Counted from the first letter of the stretch, positions 49,525 through 61,454 are shown. The stretch is 64,000 nucleotides of DNA from Mesorhizobium denitrificans (GCF_003403035.1 NZ_QURN01000004.1:248001-312000), one strand, 5' to 3'. The notes: generated by a model from the letters alone, not told the origin. Numbers and translations are program-made.

Positions 49525-50543
49525 CGTGTGGCCGCATAAACGCGGAAACCCTTTTCGTCCGCAATCGTCTCGCAAGCGTGGAATTGCGTTTTCAAAATGG
49601 CTTCATAGGGTAGTCCGCGATTGGCCACCATAAATAGCTTTCCGCGCGGCTTGAGCGCGGAAGCGGCGGCGCGAATCAACGCCTGGCCCAAGGCCGGATC
49701 GGCCGCTCGCCCCGCGTGAAACGGCGGGTTCATTACGATCAAATCATAGATGCGCTCGACCCTTTCAGCGGTCAGATCACACCAATGAAAATTGGTGCCT
49801 TGTGCAGACGCAAGCCGCGCCATGTTTCGTCGCGCAGCCTCCACTGATGCATAATCCGCTTCGTAAAGATCAATGCGAGAGAATTTGCTGCTCTCAGCAA
49901 GTACTGCCGATAGGTAGCCCCAACCAGCGCAAAAATCGGCTGTAACTCCATGCAGTCCGGCTGGCAACCTATCTGCCAAGAGACGCGATCCGACATCGAT
50001 CCGATCATGTGAGAACATGCCGGGCGCTGTTTCGAATTTCCCGTCGACCAGCAACGCGTTATCCTGTTGGCGAACAATCGAGTCCGCGTAGGCATCGGCC
50101 TGCGCGCTTCTGTACAGCCAGAAAACCACGCCGTGGTTCTTTGACAGGTGTCCGCCGAGAGGCACTTCCTTTTCAAGCCGCTTGCGCAAACTTGCCGCGC
50201 CTTCGTCCTTGCCGCCTGCAACGACGATAAGCCCACCCGGCACAAGCCGAAGGATACTTTCTGCCAGCCATCGCTCATTTTGTCCGCGATGCTTTCCGGC
50301 AAGGATGATCGCCGATTCGTAATTCCCGCCGTCAGGGACGGGAGCTACGGAAAACCCGCGCCGTTCCAGCACCAAGAAGTCAGGGCGGAAACCCTGTACA
50401 AGCGTAAGTTTGGCATCGAAATATTGGGGTACCTGAAAATCACGCTCGGCACCAAACACGAGGCAAGTTTTGCCAGCCGCCGGAGCGTCGAGTTCGCCTG
50501 AGGCAAATGGATGAAAAAGAGTCTGGACGCTTTCGCGGCTCAT
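49521..50543 (-). CDS. RsmC-like class I SAM-dependent methyltransferase
   Basis: A 340-residue protein with two Rossmann-like halves, as in RsmC/RlmG. The first half is degenerate. The second holds the SAM site DFCAGWGYLSAVL, the acidic residue in DLYEADYAS, and the catalytic motif NPPFHAG. Relatives methylate guanine N2 in 16S or 23S rRNA; which base is modified here is not known. It is transcribed away from pnp, on the same strand, 71 bp after the pnp stop, past the pnp terminator. Confidence 0.85.
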   Translation of the reverse strand: MSRESVQTLFHPFASGELDAPAAGKTCLVFGAERDFQVPQYFDAKLTLVQGFRPDFLVLERRGFSVAPVPDGGNYESAIILAGKHRGQNERWLAESILRLVPGGLIVVAGGKDEGAASLRKRLEKEVPLGGHLSKNHGVVFWLYRSAQADAYADSIVRQQDNALLVDGKFETAPGMFSHDRIDVGSRLLADRLPAGLHGVTADFCAGWGYLSAVLAESSKFSRIDLYEADYASVEAARRNMARLASAQGTNFHWCDLTAERVERIYDLIVMNPPFHAGRAADPALGQALIRAAASALKPRGKLFMVANRGLPYEAILKTQFHACETIADEKGFRVYAATR

Positions 50544-50557
50544 TGATGCATCTCTCG

Positions 50558-50589
50558 AAAAAGAAAAGGCGCGGCATTGCTGCCGCGCC
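50558..50589 (-). terminator. Rho-independent terminator of pnp
   Basis: A 9-bp stem, GGCGCGGCA (50568-50576) with TGCCGCGCC (50581-50589), and a 4-nt loop. On the minus strand it is followed by TTTTCTTTTT. It lies 25 bp after the pnp stop. Confidence 0.88.
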
Positions 50590-50614
50590 CGACTTTGCCT
50601 GAATCAGACGCGGC

Positions 50615-52756
50615 TTACGCGGCGTCTTCTTCGTCTTTCTTCTCGCGAACGATTTCCTTGCCGGTCGCCTGATCGACAACCTTCATGGAAAGGCGAACCT
50701 TGCCGCGCTCGTCGAAGCCCATCAGCTTGACCCAAACCTTATCGCCTTCCTTGACGACATCTGTGGTTTTCTGAACGCGCTCATTGGCAAGCTGCGAAAT
50801 GTGAACCAGGCCATCGCGTGGGCCGAAGAAGTTCACGAAAGCGCCGAAGTCGGCAGTCTTGACGACCGTGCCTTCATAGATTTCGCCGACTTCCGGCTCA
50901 GCAACAATGGTGTGGATCCACTTCTTGGCAGCCTCGATTTCCTTCGCGTTCGACGAAGCGATCTTCACCGTGCCGTCGTCTTCGATGTTGATCTTTGCGC
51001 CGGTCTTTTCCACGATTTCGCGGATGACCTTGCCGCCAGACCCGATCACGTCACGGATCTTGTCGGTCGGAATCTGCATGACCTCGATGCGGGGCGCAAA
51101 TTCGCCGAGTTCCTTGCGGCCTTCGGAGAGAGCCTTGGCCATCTCGCCCAGAATGTGCAGGCGACCGTCCTTGGCCTGACCAAGAGCCACCTTCATGATC
51201 TCTTCGGTGATGCCGTCGATCTTGATGTCCATCTGGAGCGAAGTGATGCCGCCAACCGTGCCGGCCACCTTGAAGTCCATGTCGCCGAGGTGATCTTCGT
51301 CGCCGAGAATGTCTGAGAGAACGGCAAAGCGCTCGCCTTCCTTGATGAGACCCATCGCGATGCCCGCCACCGGCTTCGAAAGCGGAACGCCCGCATCCAT
51401 CAACGCCAGCGAGGTGCCGCAAACGGTTGCCATCGACGACGAACCGTTGGATTCGGTGATCTCGGAAACGACACGCAGCGTATACGGGAACTGCTCAGCG
51501 GAAGGCAGCATTGGGTGGATGGCGCGCCATGCCAACTTGCCGTGGCCGATTTCACGGCGACCTGGCGAACCCATGCGACCCGTTTCACCGACCGAATAGG
51601 GCGGGAAGTTGTAGTGCAGAAGGAAGGTTTCCTTATGTGTACCGGTCAACGAGTCGATGTACTGTTCGTCTTCGCCGGTGCCGAGCGTTGCAACGACGAG
51701 CGCCTGCGTTTCGCCGCGCGTAAAGAGCGCCGAACCGTGCGTACGAGGAAGCACACCAACTTCTGAAACAATCGGGCGGACCGTCTGAAGATCGCGACCG
51801 TCGATGCGCGAACCGGTGTCGAGGATGTTCCAGCGAACGATTTTTGCCTGAAGCTCCTTGAACACGGTTGCGACCTGATCGGCGCTGTACTTCGGTGTTT
51901 CTTCACCTTCCGGTGCGAAATGCGCTTTTACCTTGGCCTTAGCCGCATCAACCGCGTCATAGCGAGCCTGCTTGACGGTATTCTTGTAGGCAGCGCGCAA
52001 CTCGCCTTCGATCAGGCCGAGCATTTCCTTTTCGAGGTCGCCAAATGTGGGCGCAGTGAAATCGCGCGGATCCTTGGCGGCAACCTCAGCCAGCTTGATG
52101 ATCGCTTCAATCACCGGCTGGAAGCCCTTATGACCGAACATCACAGCGCCGAGCATGATGTCTTCCGGCAGTTCCTGTGCTTCGGATTCGACCATCAGCA
52201 CCGCGTCGGAAGTGCCTGCAACGACGAGGTCGAGCTTGGACTCTTCCATTTCGTCGATATGCGGGTTCAGGACGAACTCGCCGTTGATGTAGCCAACGCG
52301 CGCGCCGCCGATCGGGCCCATGAAGGGCACGCCCGAAAGCGTCAGTGCAGCCGAGGTAGCGACGATTGACAGAATGTCCGGATCGTTTTCGAGATCATGC
52401 TGAACAACCGTCACGATGATCTGGGTATCGTTCTTGTAGCCGTCCGCGAAAAGCGGGCGAATCGGACGATCGATCAAGCGGGAAACCAGCGTTTCCTTCT
52501 CGGTCGGACGGCCTTCGCGCTTGAAATAACCGCCGGGGATCTTACCGGCTGCGAAGGTCTTTTCCTGATAGTTTACTGTGAGCGGAAAAAAGTCGAAACC
52601 CGGCTTCGGCTCTTTCGCCGAAACAACGGTGGCGAGCACGACGGTTTCGCCATAGGTGGCGAGAACAGCGCCGTCAGCCTGGCGGGCAATCTTGCCGGTT
52701 TCCAGGATCAGCGGGCGACCGCCCCACTCGATTTCCACTTTGTGGTGATTGAACAT
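50615..52756 (-). CDS. pnp: Polyribonucleotide nucleotidyltransferase (PNPase)
   Basis: A 713-residue phosphorolytic 3'-5' exoribonuclease of the RNA degradosome. Two RNase PH domains (N-terminal with [21 protein letters not shown]-terminal with [10 protein letters not shown] and [12 protein letters not shown]) flank a helical region. KH ([20 protein letters not shown]) and S1 ([18 protein letters not shown]) domains follow. ATG 52756 with AAGGAC upstream gives the normal N-terminus [15 protein letters not shown]; an in-frame extension to 52849 is rejected. A structured 263-bp spacer separates it from rpsO. Confidence 0.97.
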   Translation of the reverse strand: MFNHHKVEIEWGGRPLILETGKIARQADGAVLATYGETVVLATVVSAKEPKPGFDFFPLTVNYQEKTFAAGKIPGGYFKREGRPTEKETLVSRLIDRPIRPLFADGYKNDTQIIVTVVQHDLENDPDILSIVATSAALTLSGVPFMGPIGGARVGYINGEFVLNPHIDEMEESKLDLVVAGTSDAVLMVESEAQELPEDIMLGAVMFGHKGFQPVIEAIIKLAEVAAKDPRDFTAPTFGDLEKEMLGLIEGELRAAYKNTVKQARYDAVDAAKAKVKAHFAPEGEETPKYSADQVATVFKELQAKIVRWNILDTGSRIDGRDLQTVRPIVSEVGVLPRTHGSALFTRGETQALVVATLGTGEDEQYIDSLTGTHKETFLLHYNFPPYSVGETGRMGSPGRREIGHGKLAWRAIHPMLPSAEQFPYTLRVVSEITESNGSSSMATVCGTSLALMDAGVPLSKPVAGIAMGLIKEGERFAVLSDILGDEDHLGDMDFKVAGTVGGITSLQMDIKIDGITEEIMKVALGQAKDGRLHILGEMAKALSEGRKELGEFAPRIEVMQIPTDKIRDVIGSGGKVIREIVEKTGAKINIEDDGTVKIASSNAKEIEAAKKWIHTIVAEPEVGEIYEGTVVKTADFGAFVNFFGPRDGLVHISQLANERVQKTTDVVKEGDKVWVKLMGFDERGKVRLSMKVVDQATGKEIVREKKDEEDAA

Positions 52757-52925
52757 GTCTTGTCCTTCATATGCGGAAAGGCCCGCACCGACCTTTTCGG
52801 CGCGCCCTACCTTTCCCGGCTTCGTTTGGGCGAGCCACGGGCAAGACAACGGGAGGTCCGGTAATTAGCTCCAAGAAAAGCTGCCGGGCATCCTGCAATC
52901 CTGCCCCATGACCTGCCCATGAGGC

Positions 52926-52954
52926 GGTCCGACGATCCCTTTTTCGTCCGGACC
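52926..52954 (-). promoter_or_regulatory. Long stem-loop in the pnp 5' leader
   Basis: Bases 52926-52935 pair with 52944-52954 through ten base pairs, with one bulged C (52949) and an 8-nt loop. It lies 170 bp upstream of the pnp start. In E. coli the pnp leader has a long hairpin cut by RNase III for autocontrol; position here is comparable, and function is inferred. Confidence 0.5.
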
Positions 52955-52984
52955 TTTGGGCCATTCACGGCCCGAAATGCGCAA

Positions 52985-53013
52985 CCGGCGGGTCTCCAAA
53001 GGAAACCCGCCGG
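52985..53013 (-). promoter_or_regulatory. Stem-loop directly after rpsO
   Basis: CCGGCGGGT (52985-52993) pairs with ACCCGCCGG (53005-53013), with inner TCC/GGA pairs. It begins seven bases after the rpsO stop. The minus-strand continuation lacks a T-run, so it may be a leaky terminator or processing site between rpsO and pnp. Confidence 0.55.
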
Positions 53014-53019
53014 AAGTTC

Positions 53020-53289
53020 TTAGCGACGCAGACCGAGCTTCTCGATCAACGCCTGATAGCGCGCATCGTCTTTCCTCTTGAGGTAGTCGAGGAGTGAACG
53101 ACGCTGCGACACGAGGGCGAGGAGGCCGCGACGGGAGTGGTTATCCTTCACGTGGCCCTTGAAGTGCTCGGTCAGATTCTTGATACGCTCCGAGAGAATT
53201 GCAACCTGGACTTCCGGCGAGCCGGTGTCGCCCTTGGCGGTGGCGAATTCTTTCAGCAGTTCCTGCTTACGTTCAGCAGTTATCGACAT
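53020..53289 (-). CDS. rpsO: 30S ribosomal protein S15
   Basis: An 89-residue primary 16S rRNA-binding protein. The family signature [17 protein letters not shown], then [19 protein letters not shown] and [12 protein letters not shown], is complete. ATG 53289 follows AAAGGA; an in-frame extension to 53382 is rejected on length. With pnp it forms the usual rpsO-pnp pair, but on the opposite strand from truB. Confidence 0.98.
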   Translation of the reverse strand: MSITAERKQELLKEFATAKGDTGSPEVQVAILSERIKNLTEHFKGHVKDNHSRRGLLALVSQRRSLLDYLKRKDDARYQALIEKLGLRR

Positions 53290-53447
53290 CGCGTTTTTCC
53301 TTTCGAATTTGAGGAAACGGGACGCCCTTAGCCGGGATGTCGTCCAGCAGGGGCCATGATAGCAGGCACGATTATTGCGCAATGCTGGCGCGCATATAGT
53401 TGATATGCGGCTAGATTGCTACCGTTTTTTATAGCGGAGCGTTTCAC

Positions 53448-55733
53448 CTAAACGCCGGCATTATAGGCCGCAATTGCGGCCATGTTCACCACATCGGCGT
53501 CTTTGGCATTCAGCGGTACGATCTGCACTGACTTGTTCAGGCCAACGAGCAGCGGGCCGATGACAGTCGAACCGCCCAGCTCCTGCAGCATTTTGGTTGA
53601 AATGCTGGCGGAATGGAACGCGGGCATAACAAGCACATTGGCCGCGCCTGACAGTCGGCAGAAGGGGTATTGCCGCTGCATCAGATTGAAGTTCAATGCG
53701 ACGTCGGCCGCCATCTCGCCATCATATTCGAAATCCACGCGGCGGCGGTCGAGTATCTTTACGGCCTCCTGCACACGCTCTGACCGCTCACCCTGCGGAT
53801 GTCCGAAGGTGGAATAAGCCAGCATTGCCACACGCGGCTCGTAGCCCATGCGGCGCGCGAAGCCGGCTGCTTCCTCCGCGATATCCGCAAGCTGTTCCGA
53901 GTTGGGCATGTCGTGCACAGCAGTATCGGCTACGATGACCGTGCGGCCCCGGCAGAGCGCAATCGATACACCGATGATGCGATGTCCCGGCTTGGCGTCG
54001 ATGACGCGGCATACGTCTTCCAGCACGGTGGAATAGTTGCGGGTTACGCCCGTAACCACCGCGTCGGCATCGCCCAGCGCGACCATTGTTGCGGCAAAGT
54101 GGTTTCGATCATTGTTGATGAGCCGCTGGCAATCGCGCAGCAGAAAGCCCTTGCGTTGCATATGCTCGTAGAGATGGTCTGCATAAACGGAATTGCGGCG
54201 CGAAAGCCGTGCATTGATGATCTCGATGCCGGCCTTGTTGATTTCGACGCCCGCCTGACGGGCGGTTTCCTTTATCTGCTCCTCGCGACCGACCAGAATC
54301 GCGGTGCCGAGACGTTGGTTCACGAACGAAACCGCTGCGCGCATCACCTGCTGCTCTTCACCTTCCGCGAACACGACGCGCTTGGGTTGGCGGCGCACGC
54401 GGTCATAAATGCGTTGCAAGGTGGACGCGATCGGGTCGCGTCGCGCCGAAAGCTCTTGCGCGTATTTATTTAGATCGAGAATTGGACGACGGGCGACGCC
54501 GCTTTCCATCGCCGCTTTCGCGACCGCAACGGGAATAGCCGAGATCAAGCGCGGATCAAAAGGTACGGGGATGATGTAGTTTGGACCGAACTTTGGGCGA
54601 TTGCCTTGATAGGCCGCGGCGACATCGTCGGGCACATCTTCGCGCGCGAGTTCGGCCAGCGCCTGAGCGGCTGCAACTTTCATTTCATCGTTGATGGTGG
54701 TCGCGCGGACATCAAGCGCACCACGGAAGATGTAAGGGAAGCCAAGTACGTTATTAACCTGGTTGGGATAGTCCGAACGGCCCGTTGCCATGATGGCATC
54801 GGTGCGGATTTCGGCCACTTCCTCCGGCGTGATTTCCGGGTCCGGATTCGCCATTGCAAAGATGATGGGGTTCTTCGCCATCGACTGGACCATCTTCGTG
54901 GTCAGCGCACCCTTGGCCGAAAGGCCGAAGAAAACATCGGCGCCATCGAGCGCTTCTTCCAGTGTCCGGGCCTTGGTTTTAACGGCATGAGCAGACTTCC
55001 ATTGGTTCATGCCTTCGGTGCGGCCCTGATAAACCACACCTTTAGTGTCGCACAGAATGACATTCTCCGGCGAAAAACCCAGCGACTTGACCAGTTCAAT
55101 ACAGGCAATGCCCGCAGCGCCCGCACCATTGCAGACGAGCTTGGCGGTCTTCATGTCGCGTCCGGTAATTTCCAGCGCGTTGATGAGGCCTGCCGTTGCG
55201 ATAATCGCCGTGCCGTGTTGGTCGTCATGGAAAACCGGAATGTCCATGAGTTCGCGCAGCCGCTGCTCAATGATGAAGCAATCGGGCGCCTTAATGTCTT
55301 CAAGATTGATGCCGCCGAAGGATGGGCCCAAATAGCGTACGCAATTGATAAAGGCGTCCGGGTCTTCGGTGTCTACCTCCAGGTCGATGGAATCTACGTC
55401 TGCAAAGCGCTTGAACAGAACGGACTTGCCTTCCATGACGGGTTTTGATGCCAGCGCTCCGAGATTGCCGAGGCCGAGAATGGCAGTGCCGTTGGAGATA
55501 ACCGCGACCATGTTGCCGCGCGTTGTGTAATCGAACGCGCGCGAAGGGTCTTCCGCAATGGCTTTGACCGGAACTGCTACGCCGGGCGAATAAGCCAGCG
55601 ACAAATCGCGCTGCGTCGCCATTGGCTTCGTGGGGCTGATTTCGAGTTTCCCTGGCCTGCCGGATGCGTGAAAATCAAGTGCTTCTTCAGCGGTGACGGA
55701 TGGACCAGTCTGCTCTGTCTTCTTGGCGGCCAT
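53448..55733 (-). CDS. maeB: NADP-dependent malic enzyme with phosphotransacetylase-like C-terminal domain
   Basis: A 761-residue MaeB-type enzyme that decarboxylates malate to pyruvate. Residues ~1-430 are the malic enzyme part, with [24 protein letters not shown], the nucleotide fold [10 protein letters not shown] and [10 protein letters not shown]. Residues ~440-760 resemble phosphotransacetylase ([31 protein letters not shown]), which in this family is regulatory, for example binding acetyl-CoA, rather than catalytic. Start ATG 55733 is favoured over an in-frame extension to 55790. mutS lies nearby on the other strand, as in relatives. Confidence 0.95.
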   Translation of the reverse strand: MAAKKTEQTGPSVTAEEALDFHASGRPGKLEISPTKPMATQRDLSLAYSPGVAVPVKAIAEDPSRAFDYTTRGNMVAVISNGTAILGLGNLGALASKPVMEGKSVLFKRFADVDSIDLEVDTEDPDAFINCVRYLGPSFGGINLEDIKAPDCFIIEQRLRELMDIPVFHDDQHGTAIIATAGLINALEITGRDMKTAKLVCNGAGAAGIACIELVKSLGFSPENVILCDTKGVVYQGRTEGMNQWKSAHAVKTKARTLEEALDGADVFFGLSAKGALTTKMVQSMAKNPIIFAMANPDPEITPEEVAEIRTDAIMATGRSDYPNQVNNVLGFPYIFRGALDVRATTINDEMKVAAAQALAELAREDVPDDVAAAYQGNRPKFGPNYIIPVPFDPRLISAIPVAVAKAAMESGVARRPILDLNKYAQELSARRDPIASTLQRIYDRVRRQPKRVVFAEGEEQQVMRAAVSFVNQRLGTAILVGREEQIKETARQAGVEINKAGIEIINARLSRRNSVYADHLYEHMQRKGFLLRDCQRLINNDRNHFAATMVALGDADAVVTGVTRNYSTVLEDVCRVIDAKPGHRIIGVSIALCRGRTVIVADTAVHDMPNSEQLADIAEEAAGFARRMGYEPRVAMLAYSTFGHPQGERSERVQEAVKILDRRRVDFEYDGEMAADVALNFNLMQRQYPFCRLSGAANVLVMPAFHSASISTKMLQELGGSTVIGPLLVGLNKSVQIVPLNAKDADVVNMAAIAAYNAGV

Positions 55734-55849
55734 GAATATGCGTTTCCTTACCCCTGCCGTGCCAGTCGGCGATGCTTTTTTGTGGAGCATTGAGGAATAA
55801 GGCTACACTTGCTGCAAAGGAAGGGCCAAGGAACTAACGAACTCAATTT

Positions 55850-56785
55850 TTGGGGCGCATCGCCTTGTTTATTTCCGAACTGCTGGCGCTTTCGGCGGCA
55901 ATCTGCATCGCGCTGAGCGGTATGCTCATCAGCGAATTGAAAGGCAGAGTAGATGTTATTCGCCTCGCACGCTGGCAGATGTTGGCAGCTTTTGCGATGA
56001 CTGCGGCGATGACGGTCGTCCGAGGCGGTTGGGACACCATAGACGCCGATCAGGCGTGGCTGCTGGCCTTGTCCAGCCTGTTCGGCATCATTATTGCGAG
56101 CACGACCTATTTTGCCGCGATCTATATTGCTGGCCCACGTACGACGGCCTTGCTGTTCACATTGGCATCGCCGTTCTCACTTCTACTAGGCTATGCGTTT
56201 CTCGGCGAAACGATCACCATGCGCCAAGCTTTTGGCGTGCTGTTGGTGATTGTCGGTATTCTCATGGCAATCGGAATGCGGAGGCGGGAAACGGTGCCCG
56301 CAGTTGAGGTTCCTGCTGCAAATACTGCTGCGCCCGTCTCGCAACAACCATCGCCAAGCTGGCTGGGCATGGCGCTGGGTGTCATCACGGCTCTGGGGCA
56401 AGCGCTCGGCAGTCTCGCTGCTCGTCCGGCGATGGAAGCAGGTGCCGATCCTGCTGCCGCAATGGCCGTGCGCTCAGGCATCGCCGCGCTCTTCTTCCTT
56501 GCGCTTGCTCTGGTGCCGTTAAAAGCGCTTCACCAGCCTTACAAATTTCAATGGCCGGATATGAAGATTGCTGTGGCCTCCGCCTTCTTTGGCACAGGGC
56601 TCGGCATGTCTTTGTTGATGGCTGCGCTAACGACTGGCAATGTAGGCATCGTGACGACTCTTTCTTCCATGACGCCCATCATGATTTTGCCGATGGTTTG
56701 GCTGCGGTCCGGCGTAGCGCCAGTAAAGGCAGCCTGGCTCGGCGCAGCAATTGCGGTGATCGGCACTGCGGCGATCAGCCTTTGA
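55850..56785 (+). CDS. EamA/DMT-family transporter
   Basis: A 311-residue inner-membrane protein with about ten helices in two EamA repeats, separated by a hydrophilic linker near residues 140-165. The end of repeat 1 reads [23 protein letters not shown]. The start is uncertain: TTG 55850 gives a full first helix but AAGGA lies rather far upstream. Substrate unknown; related carriers export amino acids or metabolites. It is divergent from maeB and ends seven bases before mutS. Confidence 0.82.
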   Translation: MGRIALFISELLALSAAICIALSGMLISELKGRVDVIRLARWQMLAAFAMTAAMTVVRGGWDTIDADQAWLLALSSLFGIIIASTTYFAAIYIAGPRTTALLFTLASPFSLLLGYAFLGETITMRQAFGVLLVIVGILMAIGMRRRETVPAVEVPAANTAAPVSQQPSPSWLGMALGVITALGQALGSLAARPAMEAGADPAAAMAVRSGIAALFFLALALVPLKALHQPYKFQWPDMKIAVASAFFGTGLGMSLLMAALTTGNVGIVTTLSSMTPIMILPMVWLRSGVAPVKAAWLGAAIAVIGTAAISL

Positions 56786-56792
56786 GGTCGCG

Positions 56793-59492
56793 ATGTTGAA
56801 CAAGCAGGCCAGCGAGGCAACAATCCTTTCAACATCTGGCGCAACGCCGATGATGGAGCAGTACATCGAGATCAAGGCGGCGAACCAGGATTCCCTCCTG
56901 TTCTATCGCATGGGCGATTTCTACGAGTTGTTCTTCGATGATGCAGAAAAAGCAAGCCGCGCCTTGGGCATCGTGCTCACAAAGCGGGGCAAGCATCAGG
57001 GCGAAGACATTCCCATGTGCGGTGTCCCGGTCCATGCCGCTGATGACTATTTGCAGAAGCTAATCGGGCTGGGCTTCCGCGTTGCTGTTTGCGAGCAGAT
57101 TGAAGACCCCTCGGAAGCAAAGAAGCGCGGTTACAAAGCGGTCGTGCGGCGTGACGTGGTTCGTCTTGTTACACCCGGTACTATCACCGAAGACAAATTG
57201 CTTGATCCGGCTCAAAGCAATTTTCTGATGGCTGTTGGGCGCATCAAGAGTTCGCCACAAGATGTTTTCGGACTGGCATGGATCGATATTTCTACCGGGC
57301 TGTTCCGCGTGGCCGAGACGAACGCGGATCGTTTGCTCGCTGATGTTCTGCGCGTCGATCCGCGCGAAGTGGTTGTGGCTGAGCCTGTCTTCTACGATGA
57401 AGAACTGAAGCAGGTGTTCGATGTGCTGGGGCGAACCGCCGGGCCGGTTCCTGGCTCGCTGTTCGAATCTTCAGGCGCGGCTGGCCGAATCGCGCGCTTC
57501 TACGGTGTAGCTACGCCCGACAGTTTCGGGGCGTTTTCGCGAGCGGAGCTATCGGCCATTTCAGGCGCGATCGCGTACGTGGAAAAAACGCAGAAGGCCG
57601 AGCGCCCGCCATTGGCCAGACCCGAGCGAGAGCAATCGGCTTCGACGCTCTTCATCGATCCGGCTACCCGTTCCAGCCTCGAACTGGTTCGTGCCATGAA
57701 TGGCGGTCGCGACGGCTCGTTGTTCAAGTCAATTGATCGCACGGTGACGGGCGGTGGTGGGCGAATGCTGGCCGAGCGGCTGATGTCGCCGCTCACCGAT
57801 CCAGATGAGATCGGTGCGCGACTGGATTCCGTTTCGTTCTTTCTCGGCGAAACGCGATTGTGCGAGGCGGTTCGCATTGTGCTCAAAGGCGTTGCGGACA
57901 TGCCGCGCGCTCTTTCTCGGCTCGCGCTCAACCGTGGCGGGCCGCGCGATTTGGGCGCTTTGCGCGCGGGCATGGAAGCAGCGCGTAGCCTTCGTGAGAT
58001 GTTGGACAAGCTGACTGCGCCGAGCGAAATCGCACGCGCGATTGACGCTCTTGCAGCATTGCCTGGAGACTTTGGTGAGCATCTGGCCTCTGCGCTTGGC
58101 GAAGAACTGCCACTGCTCAGACGCGATGGTGGATATGTTCGCGCTGGCTACAACGCCGAACTGGATGAGATGCGTGCTTTGCGCGATGAGTCTCGCCGCG
58201 TGATTGCAGGCATGGAGCGTGACCTGATCGAAGAGACGGGCATTCGTTCACTGAAGATTCGGCACAACAATGTGCTTGGCTATTACATAGAGGTCACGGC
58301 CAACAATCAGTCTGCGTTGAACGGTACGGATGAAGCGAAAGGGCGATTTATCCATCGTCAAACAATGGCGAACGCCATGCGCTTCACTACGACGGAACTC
58401 GCCGGTCTTGAAACCAAGATTGCCAATGCAGCGGATCGGGCGCTAGCAATAGAGCATCGAATTTTCGATGCGCTGACCGCGGAGGCGGTGGGCCACGCGG
58501 ATGTAATCCGGGCCGGTGCTCAAGCAATTTCCGTACTCGACGTTTCCGCCGCGCTTTCCTTGTTGGCCCAAGCCGACAATTATTGCCGCCCGCAGGTGGA
58601 TGGGAGTCTTGCTTTCCAGATCGAGGGCGGACGACACCCTGTTGTAGAGCAAGCGTTGCGAAGATCTGCCGAAGCGCCGTTTGTTGCGAACGACTGTGAT
58701 CTTTCACCTTCCGGCAATGATCGGAATGGCGCGATCTGGTTGCTCACCGGTCCCAATATGGGTGGCAAATCCACCTTTCTGCGCCAAAATGCGCTCATTT
58801 CTATCATGGCGCAGATGGGCTCCTTTGTGCCTGCGCGTTCCGCTCATATTGGCGTCGTAGACAGATTGTTCTCACGTGTCGGTGCGTCGGATGATCTGGC
58901 GCGTGGTCGTTCGACCTTCATGGTCGAAATGGTCGAAACCGCTGCTATTCTCAATCAGGCAGGCGACCGGTCATTGGTTATTCTGGATGAAATCGGACGC
59001 GGCACTGCAACGTTCGACGGGCTATCAATCGCGTGGGCGGCGGTGGAATATCTGCACGAACAGAACCGCTGCCGCGCGATCTTCGCCACGCATTTCCACG
59101 AGATTACAGCGCTTTCAGCCAAACTGCCGCGCTTGCACAATGTGACGATGCGCGTGAAGGAATGGGATGGCGATGTCGTATTCCTCCACGAGGTAGCCAT
59201 GGGAGCAGCCGACCGCAGCTACGGTGTGCAAGTGGCGAAGCTGGCTGGCCTGCCAGATGCCGTGGTTCAACGTGCACGCGATGTGTTGCACCAACTCGAA
59301 GAAGGCGAAATGTCAGGCAAGGCTGATCGTATGCTTGACGATCTGCCGCTATTCTCCGCTATTCTTCGCAAGGAAACACCTCCACCGCCTCGCAATGATG
59401 GGATAAGTGACGCGCTTGGCGCAATCAATCCCGACGAACTGACACCGCGCGAGGCCCTTGAAGCTCTATACCGACTAAAGCGCTTGCTATAG
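56793..59492 (+). CDS. mutS: DNA mismatch repair protein MutS
   Basis: An 899-residue mismatch sensor. The mismatch-wedge motif is in [11 protein letters not shown] (residues ~41-51), preceded by the M-E-Q-Y start of domain I. The ATPase has Walker [15 protein letters not shown], signature [14 protein letters not shown], Walker [16 protein letters not shown] and ATHFHE. The C-terminus [17 protein letters not shown] is the dimer/tetramer region. Length is slightly above E. coli MutS. ATG 56793 follows GAGG with short spacing. Confidence 0.97.
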   Translation: MLNKQASEATILSTSGATPMMEQYIEIKAANQDSLLFYRMGDFYELFFDDAEKASRALGIVLTKRGKHQGEDIPMCGVPVHAADDYLQKLIGLGFRVAVCEQIEDPSEAKKRGYKAVVRRDVVRLVTPGTITEDKLLDPAQSNFLMAVGRIKSSPQDVFGLAWIDISTGLFRVAETNADRLLADVLRVDPREVVVAEPVFYDEELKQVFDVLGRTAGPVPGSLFESSGAAGRIARFYGVATPDSFGAFSRAELSAISGAIAYVEKTQKAERPPLARPEREQSASTLFIDPATRSSLELVRAMNGGRDGSLFKSIDRTVTGGGGRMLAERLMSPLTDPDEIGARLDSVSFFLGETRLCEAVRIVLKGVADMPRALSRLALNRGGPRDLGALRAGMEAARSLREMLDKLTAPSEIARAIDALAALPGDFGEHLASALGEELPLLRRDGGYVRAGYNAELDEMRALRDESRRVIAGMERDLIEETGIRSLKIRHNNVLGYYIEVTANNQSALNGTDEAKGRFIHRQTMANAMRFTTTELAGLETKIANAADRALAIEHRIFDALTAEAVGHADVIRAGAQAISVLDVSAALSLLAQADNYCRPQVDGSLAFQIEGGRHPVVEQALRRSAEAPFVANDCDLSPSGNDRNGAIWLLTGPNMGGKSTFLRQNALISIMAQMGSFVPARSAHIGVVDRLFSRVGASDDLARGRSTFMVEMVETAAILNQAGDRSLVILDEIGRGTATFDGLSIAWAAVEYLHEQNRCRAIFATHFHEITALSAKLPRLHNVTMRVKEWDGDVVFLHEVAMGAADRSYGVQVAKLAGLPDAVVQRARDVLHQLEEGEMSGKADRMLDDLPLFSAILRKETPPPPRNDGISDALGAINPDELTPREALEALYRLKRLL

Positions 59493-59522
59493 GCGTCCGC
59501 GATAAATTACGTAGCAGGCCTA

Positions 59523-60425
59523 ATGTCCACGACTACACAAGCGAGTGACCGTAGCAAGATCGGCGTCATGCTGATGCTGCTGGCGGTTCTGATGTTTTCG
59601 CTGAACGATGTGCTCGGAAAATATCTGGTCGCCTCCTACTCTGTAGGTCAACTTCTCCTGATACGCAGCACGGCAGCTGTGCTTTTTCTAACCCCGTTCA
59701 TTTTAAAGGCGGGTTGGCGCAGTCTCTTCGATGTTTCACAGCCGAAACTGATGGTCGCACGCGTCGTTCTGACAACCATCGAAATTTCCAGCTTTTATTA
59801 CGCGGTGGGCTACATGCCACTGGCCGACGCAATGACCTTCTGGATGGCGGCACCGATCTACGTCGCCGCGCTCTCACCGTTTTTGCTTGGTGAGCATGTA
59901 GGATGGCGGCGCTGGACGGCGATCCTGATTGGCTTCGCGGGCGTGATCATTGCTTTGCGGCCGTCGTCAGAAACGCTGACCCTGCCTGCCCTTGTAGCGC
60001 TTACGGGAAGTGTGGCCTTCAGCTTCATGATGGTGACTGGCCGCGCTCTGCGTCAATCGTCGGACATAGCAATGGTGTTCTGGCCGACCCTGGGAGTGAC
60101 CTTGCTCGGAATCACTGCTCTGCCTTGGGCGACGACCATGCCGACGCCGATCGATTTCGTGTTGCTTGCGTTGCTCGGCGTAGTAGCGCTGATGGCGCAT
60201 TTTCTGACCAACCGTTCGCTTATGCTGGCGGACGCGGCGACTGTCACGCCTTATCAATACACATTGCTTGTCTGGGCAATGTTTTTTGGCTGGCTGGTCT
60301 TTAACGAGACGCCGCGCATCACGACAATAATTGGCGCAGTCGTTATCGTGGTTTCTGGGCTTTTCATTTTCTTCCGAGAGCAGCAATTGGGCATCAAACG
60401 CGATACTGTGACCGAAGTTGTTTAG
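59523..60425 (+). CDS. EamA/DMT-family transporter
   Basis: A 300-residue membrane protein with about ten helices in two EamA repeats. The first starts VMLMLLAVLMFSLNDVLGKYL, and the second contains the pattern GVVALMAHFLTNRSLMLADA near residue 220. It is not close in sequence to the EamA protein at 55850, so this is not a fresh duplication. The substrate is unknown. It starts 30 bp after mutS. Confidence 0.88.
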   Translation: MSTTTQASDRSKIGVMLMLLAVLMFSLNDVLGKYLVASYSVGQLLLIRSTAAVLFLTPFILKAGWRSLFDVSQPKLMVARVVLTTIEISSFYYAVGYMPLADAMTFWMAAPIYVAALSPFLLGEHVGWRRWTAILIGFAGVIIALRPSSETLTLPALVALTGSVAFSFMMVTGRALRQSSDIAMVFWPTLGVTLLGITALPWATTMPTPIDFVLLALLGVVALMAHFLTNRSLMLADAATVTPYQYTLLVWAMFFGWLVFNETPRITTIIGAVVIVVSGLFIFFREQQLGIKRDTVTEVV

Positions 60426-60527
60426 CAGCGTCGATTGCGCAAAGGGCGTCAGCATCTGTCAGTATCGAATTTGACATTGGCCCATGAGATACGACATGCA
60501 AGCCCCTCACGATAGCAAAGTGCCATC

Positions 60528-61454
60528 ATGCAATCCGTAATCTCCATATCCGGCGTTTCAAAAACCTACGCTTCTGGTTTCAAAGCGCTCGAAGATATCA
60601 ATCTTGAAATCCGGCGCGGCGAAATCTTCGCGCTGCTTGGTCCGAATGGCGCGGGCAAGACAACCCTAATCTCCATCATCTGCGGTATTGTTAATCGAAC
60701 GGCTGGCACTGTTCTTGTCGATGGTCATGACATTGGCCGCGACTATCGAACGACCCGCAGCCTGATCGGGCTGGTTCCGCAAGAACTGACGGCGGACATG
60801 TGGGAGACCGTCTTCAACGCCTGCGCCTACAGCCGTGGCCTTTTCGGCAAGTCAGCAAATCCCGGTTATATAGAGAAGGTGCTTCGCGACTTGTCTCTTT
60901 GGGATAAGCGCGATGCGAAATCGCGGCAGCTTTCCGGCGGTATGAAGCGACGCCTTCTGATCGCCAAAGCGTTGGCGCACGAGCCGCGCATCCTGTTTCT
61001 CGATGAACCGACTGCAGGCGTCGACGTCGAACTTCGACATGATCTTTGGGAAATGGTTCGTCGACTGCGCGACGATGGCGTCACCATTATCTTGACCACA
61101 CACTATATCGAAGAAGCCGAGCAGATGGCTGACCGCATTGGCATTATCAATGGCGGCAAGATCATACTCGTGGAAGACAAGGCCGAACTGATGCGCAAGC
61201 TCGGCCGCAAGCAATTGGTGCTCGAACTGCGCGAAACGTTGAGCGAACTGCCATCGCAGTTGGACAGATACAAGCTCGAACGGTCGGAAGACGGCAAGCG
61301 GCTGACCTATATTTACGACACGAAAGCGGAGCGACCCGGCATTGCTTCGTTGTTGCGCGATCTTGATGCTGCGGGCATTGGTTTTCGCGACCTCGATACC
61401 GAGCAAAGCTCGTTGGAGGATATTTTTGTCGGGCTTCTGAGGGAAAAGCAGTGA
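60528..61454 (+). CDS. ABC-2-type exporter ATP-binding protein (YadG-like)
   Basis: A 308-residue ATPase with Walker [10 protein letters not shown] near residue 40, signature [15 protein letters not shown], Walker [14 protein letters not shown] and switch [12 protein letters not shown]. The C-terminal ~80 residues follow the pattern of drug/polysaccharide-type ABC-2 exporters such as YadG. It starts at ATG 60528 after a 102-bp gap with no gene. The stop overlaps the permease start by four bases. Confidence 0.92.
   Translation: MQSVISISGVSKTYASGFKALEDINLEIRRGEIFALLGPNGAGKTTLISIICGIVNRTAGTVLVDGHDIGRDYRTTRSLIGLVPQELTADMWETVFNACAYSRGLFGKSANPGYIEKVLRDLSLWDKRDAKSRQLSGGMKRRLLIAKALAHEPRILFLDEPTAGVDVELRHDLWEMVRRLRDDGVTIILTTHYIEEAEQMADRIGIINGGKIILVEDKAELMRKLGRKQLVLELRETLSELPSQLDRYKLERSEDGKRLTYIYDTKAERPGIASLLRDLDAAGIGFRDLDTEQSSLEDIFVGLLREKQ

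Noticed and set aside
53466-53481. A perfect 16-bp palindrome GGCCGCAATTGCGGCC
   Set aside because: It lies inside the last codons of maeB and encodes the ordinary alanine-rich tail. No regulatory context is apparent.
55850-60425. The two EamA transporters around mutS as a tandem duplication
   Set aside because: Their sequences differ throughout beyond the shared family pattern, so recent duplication is unlikely.
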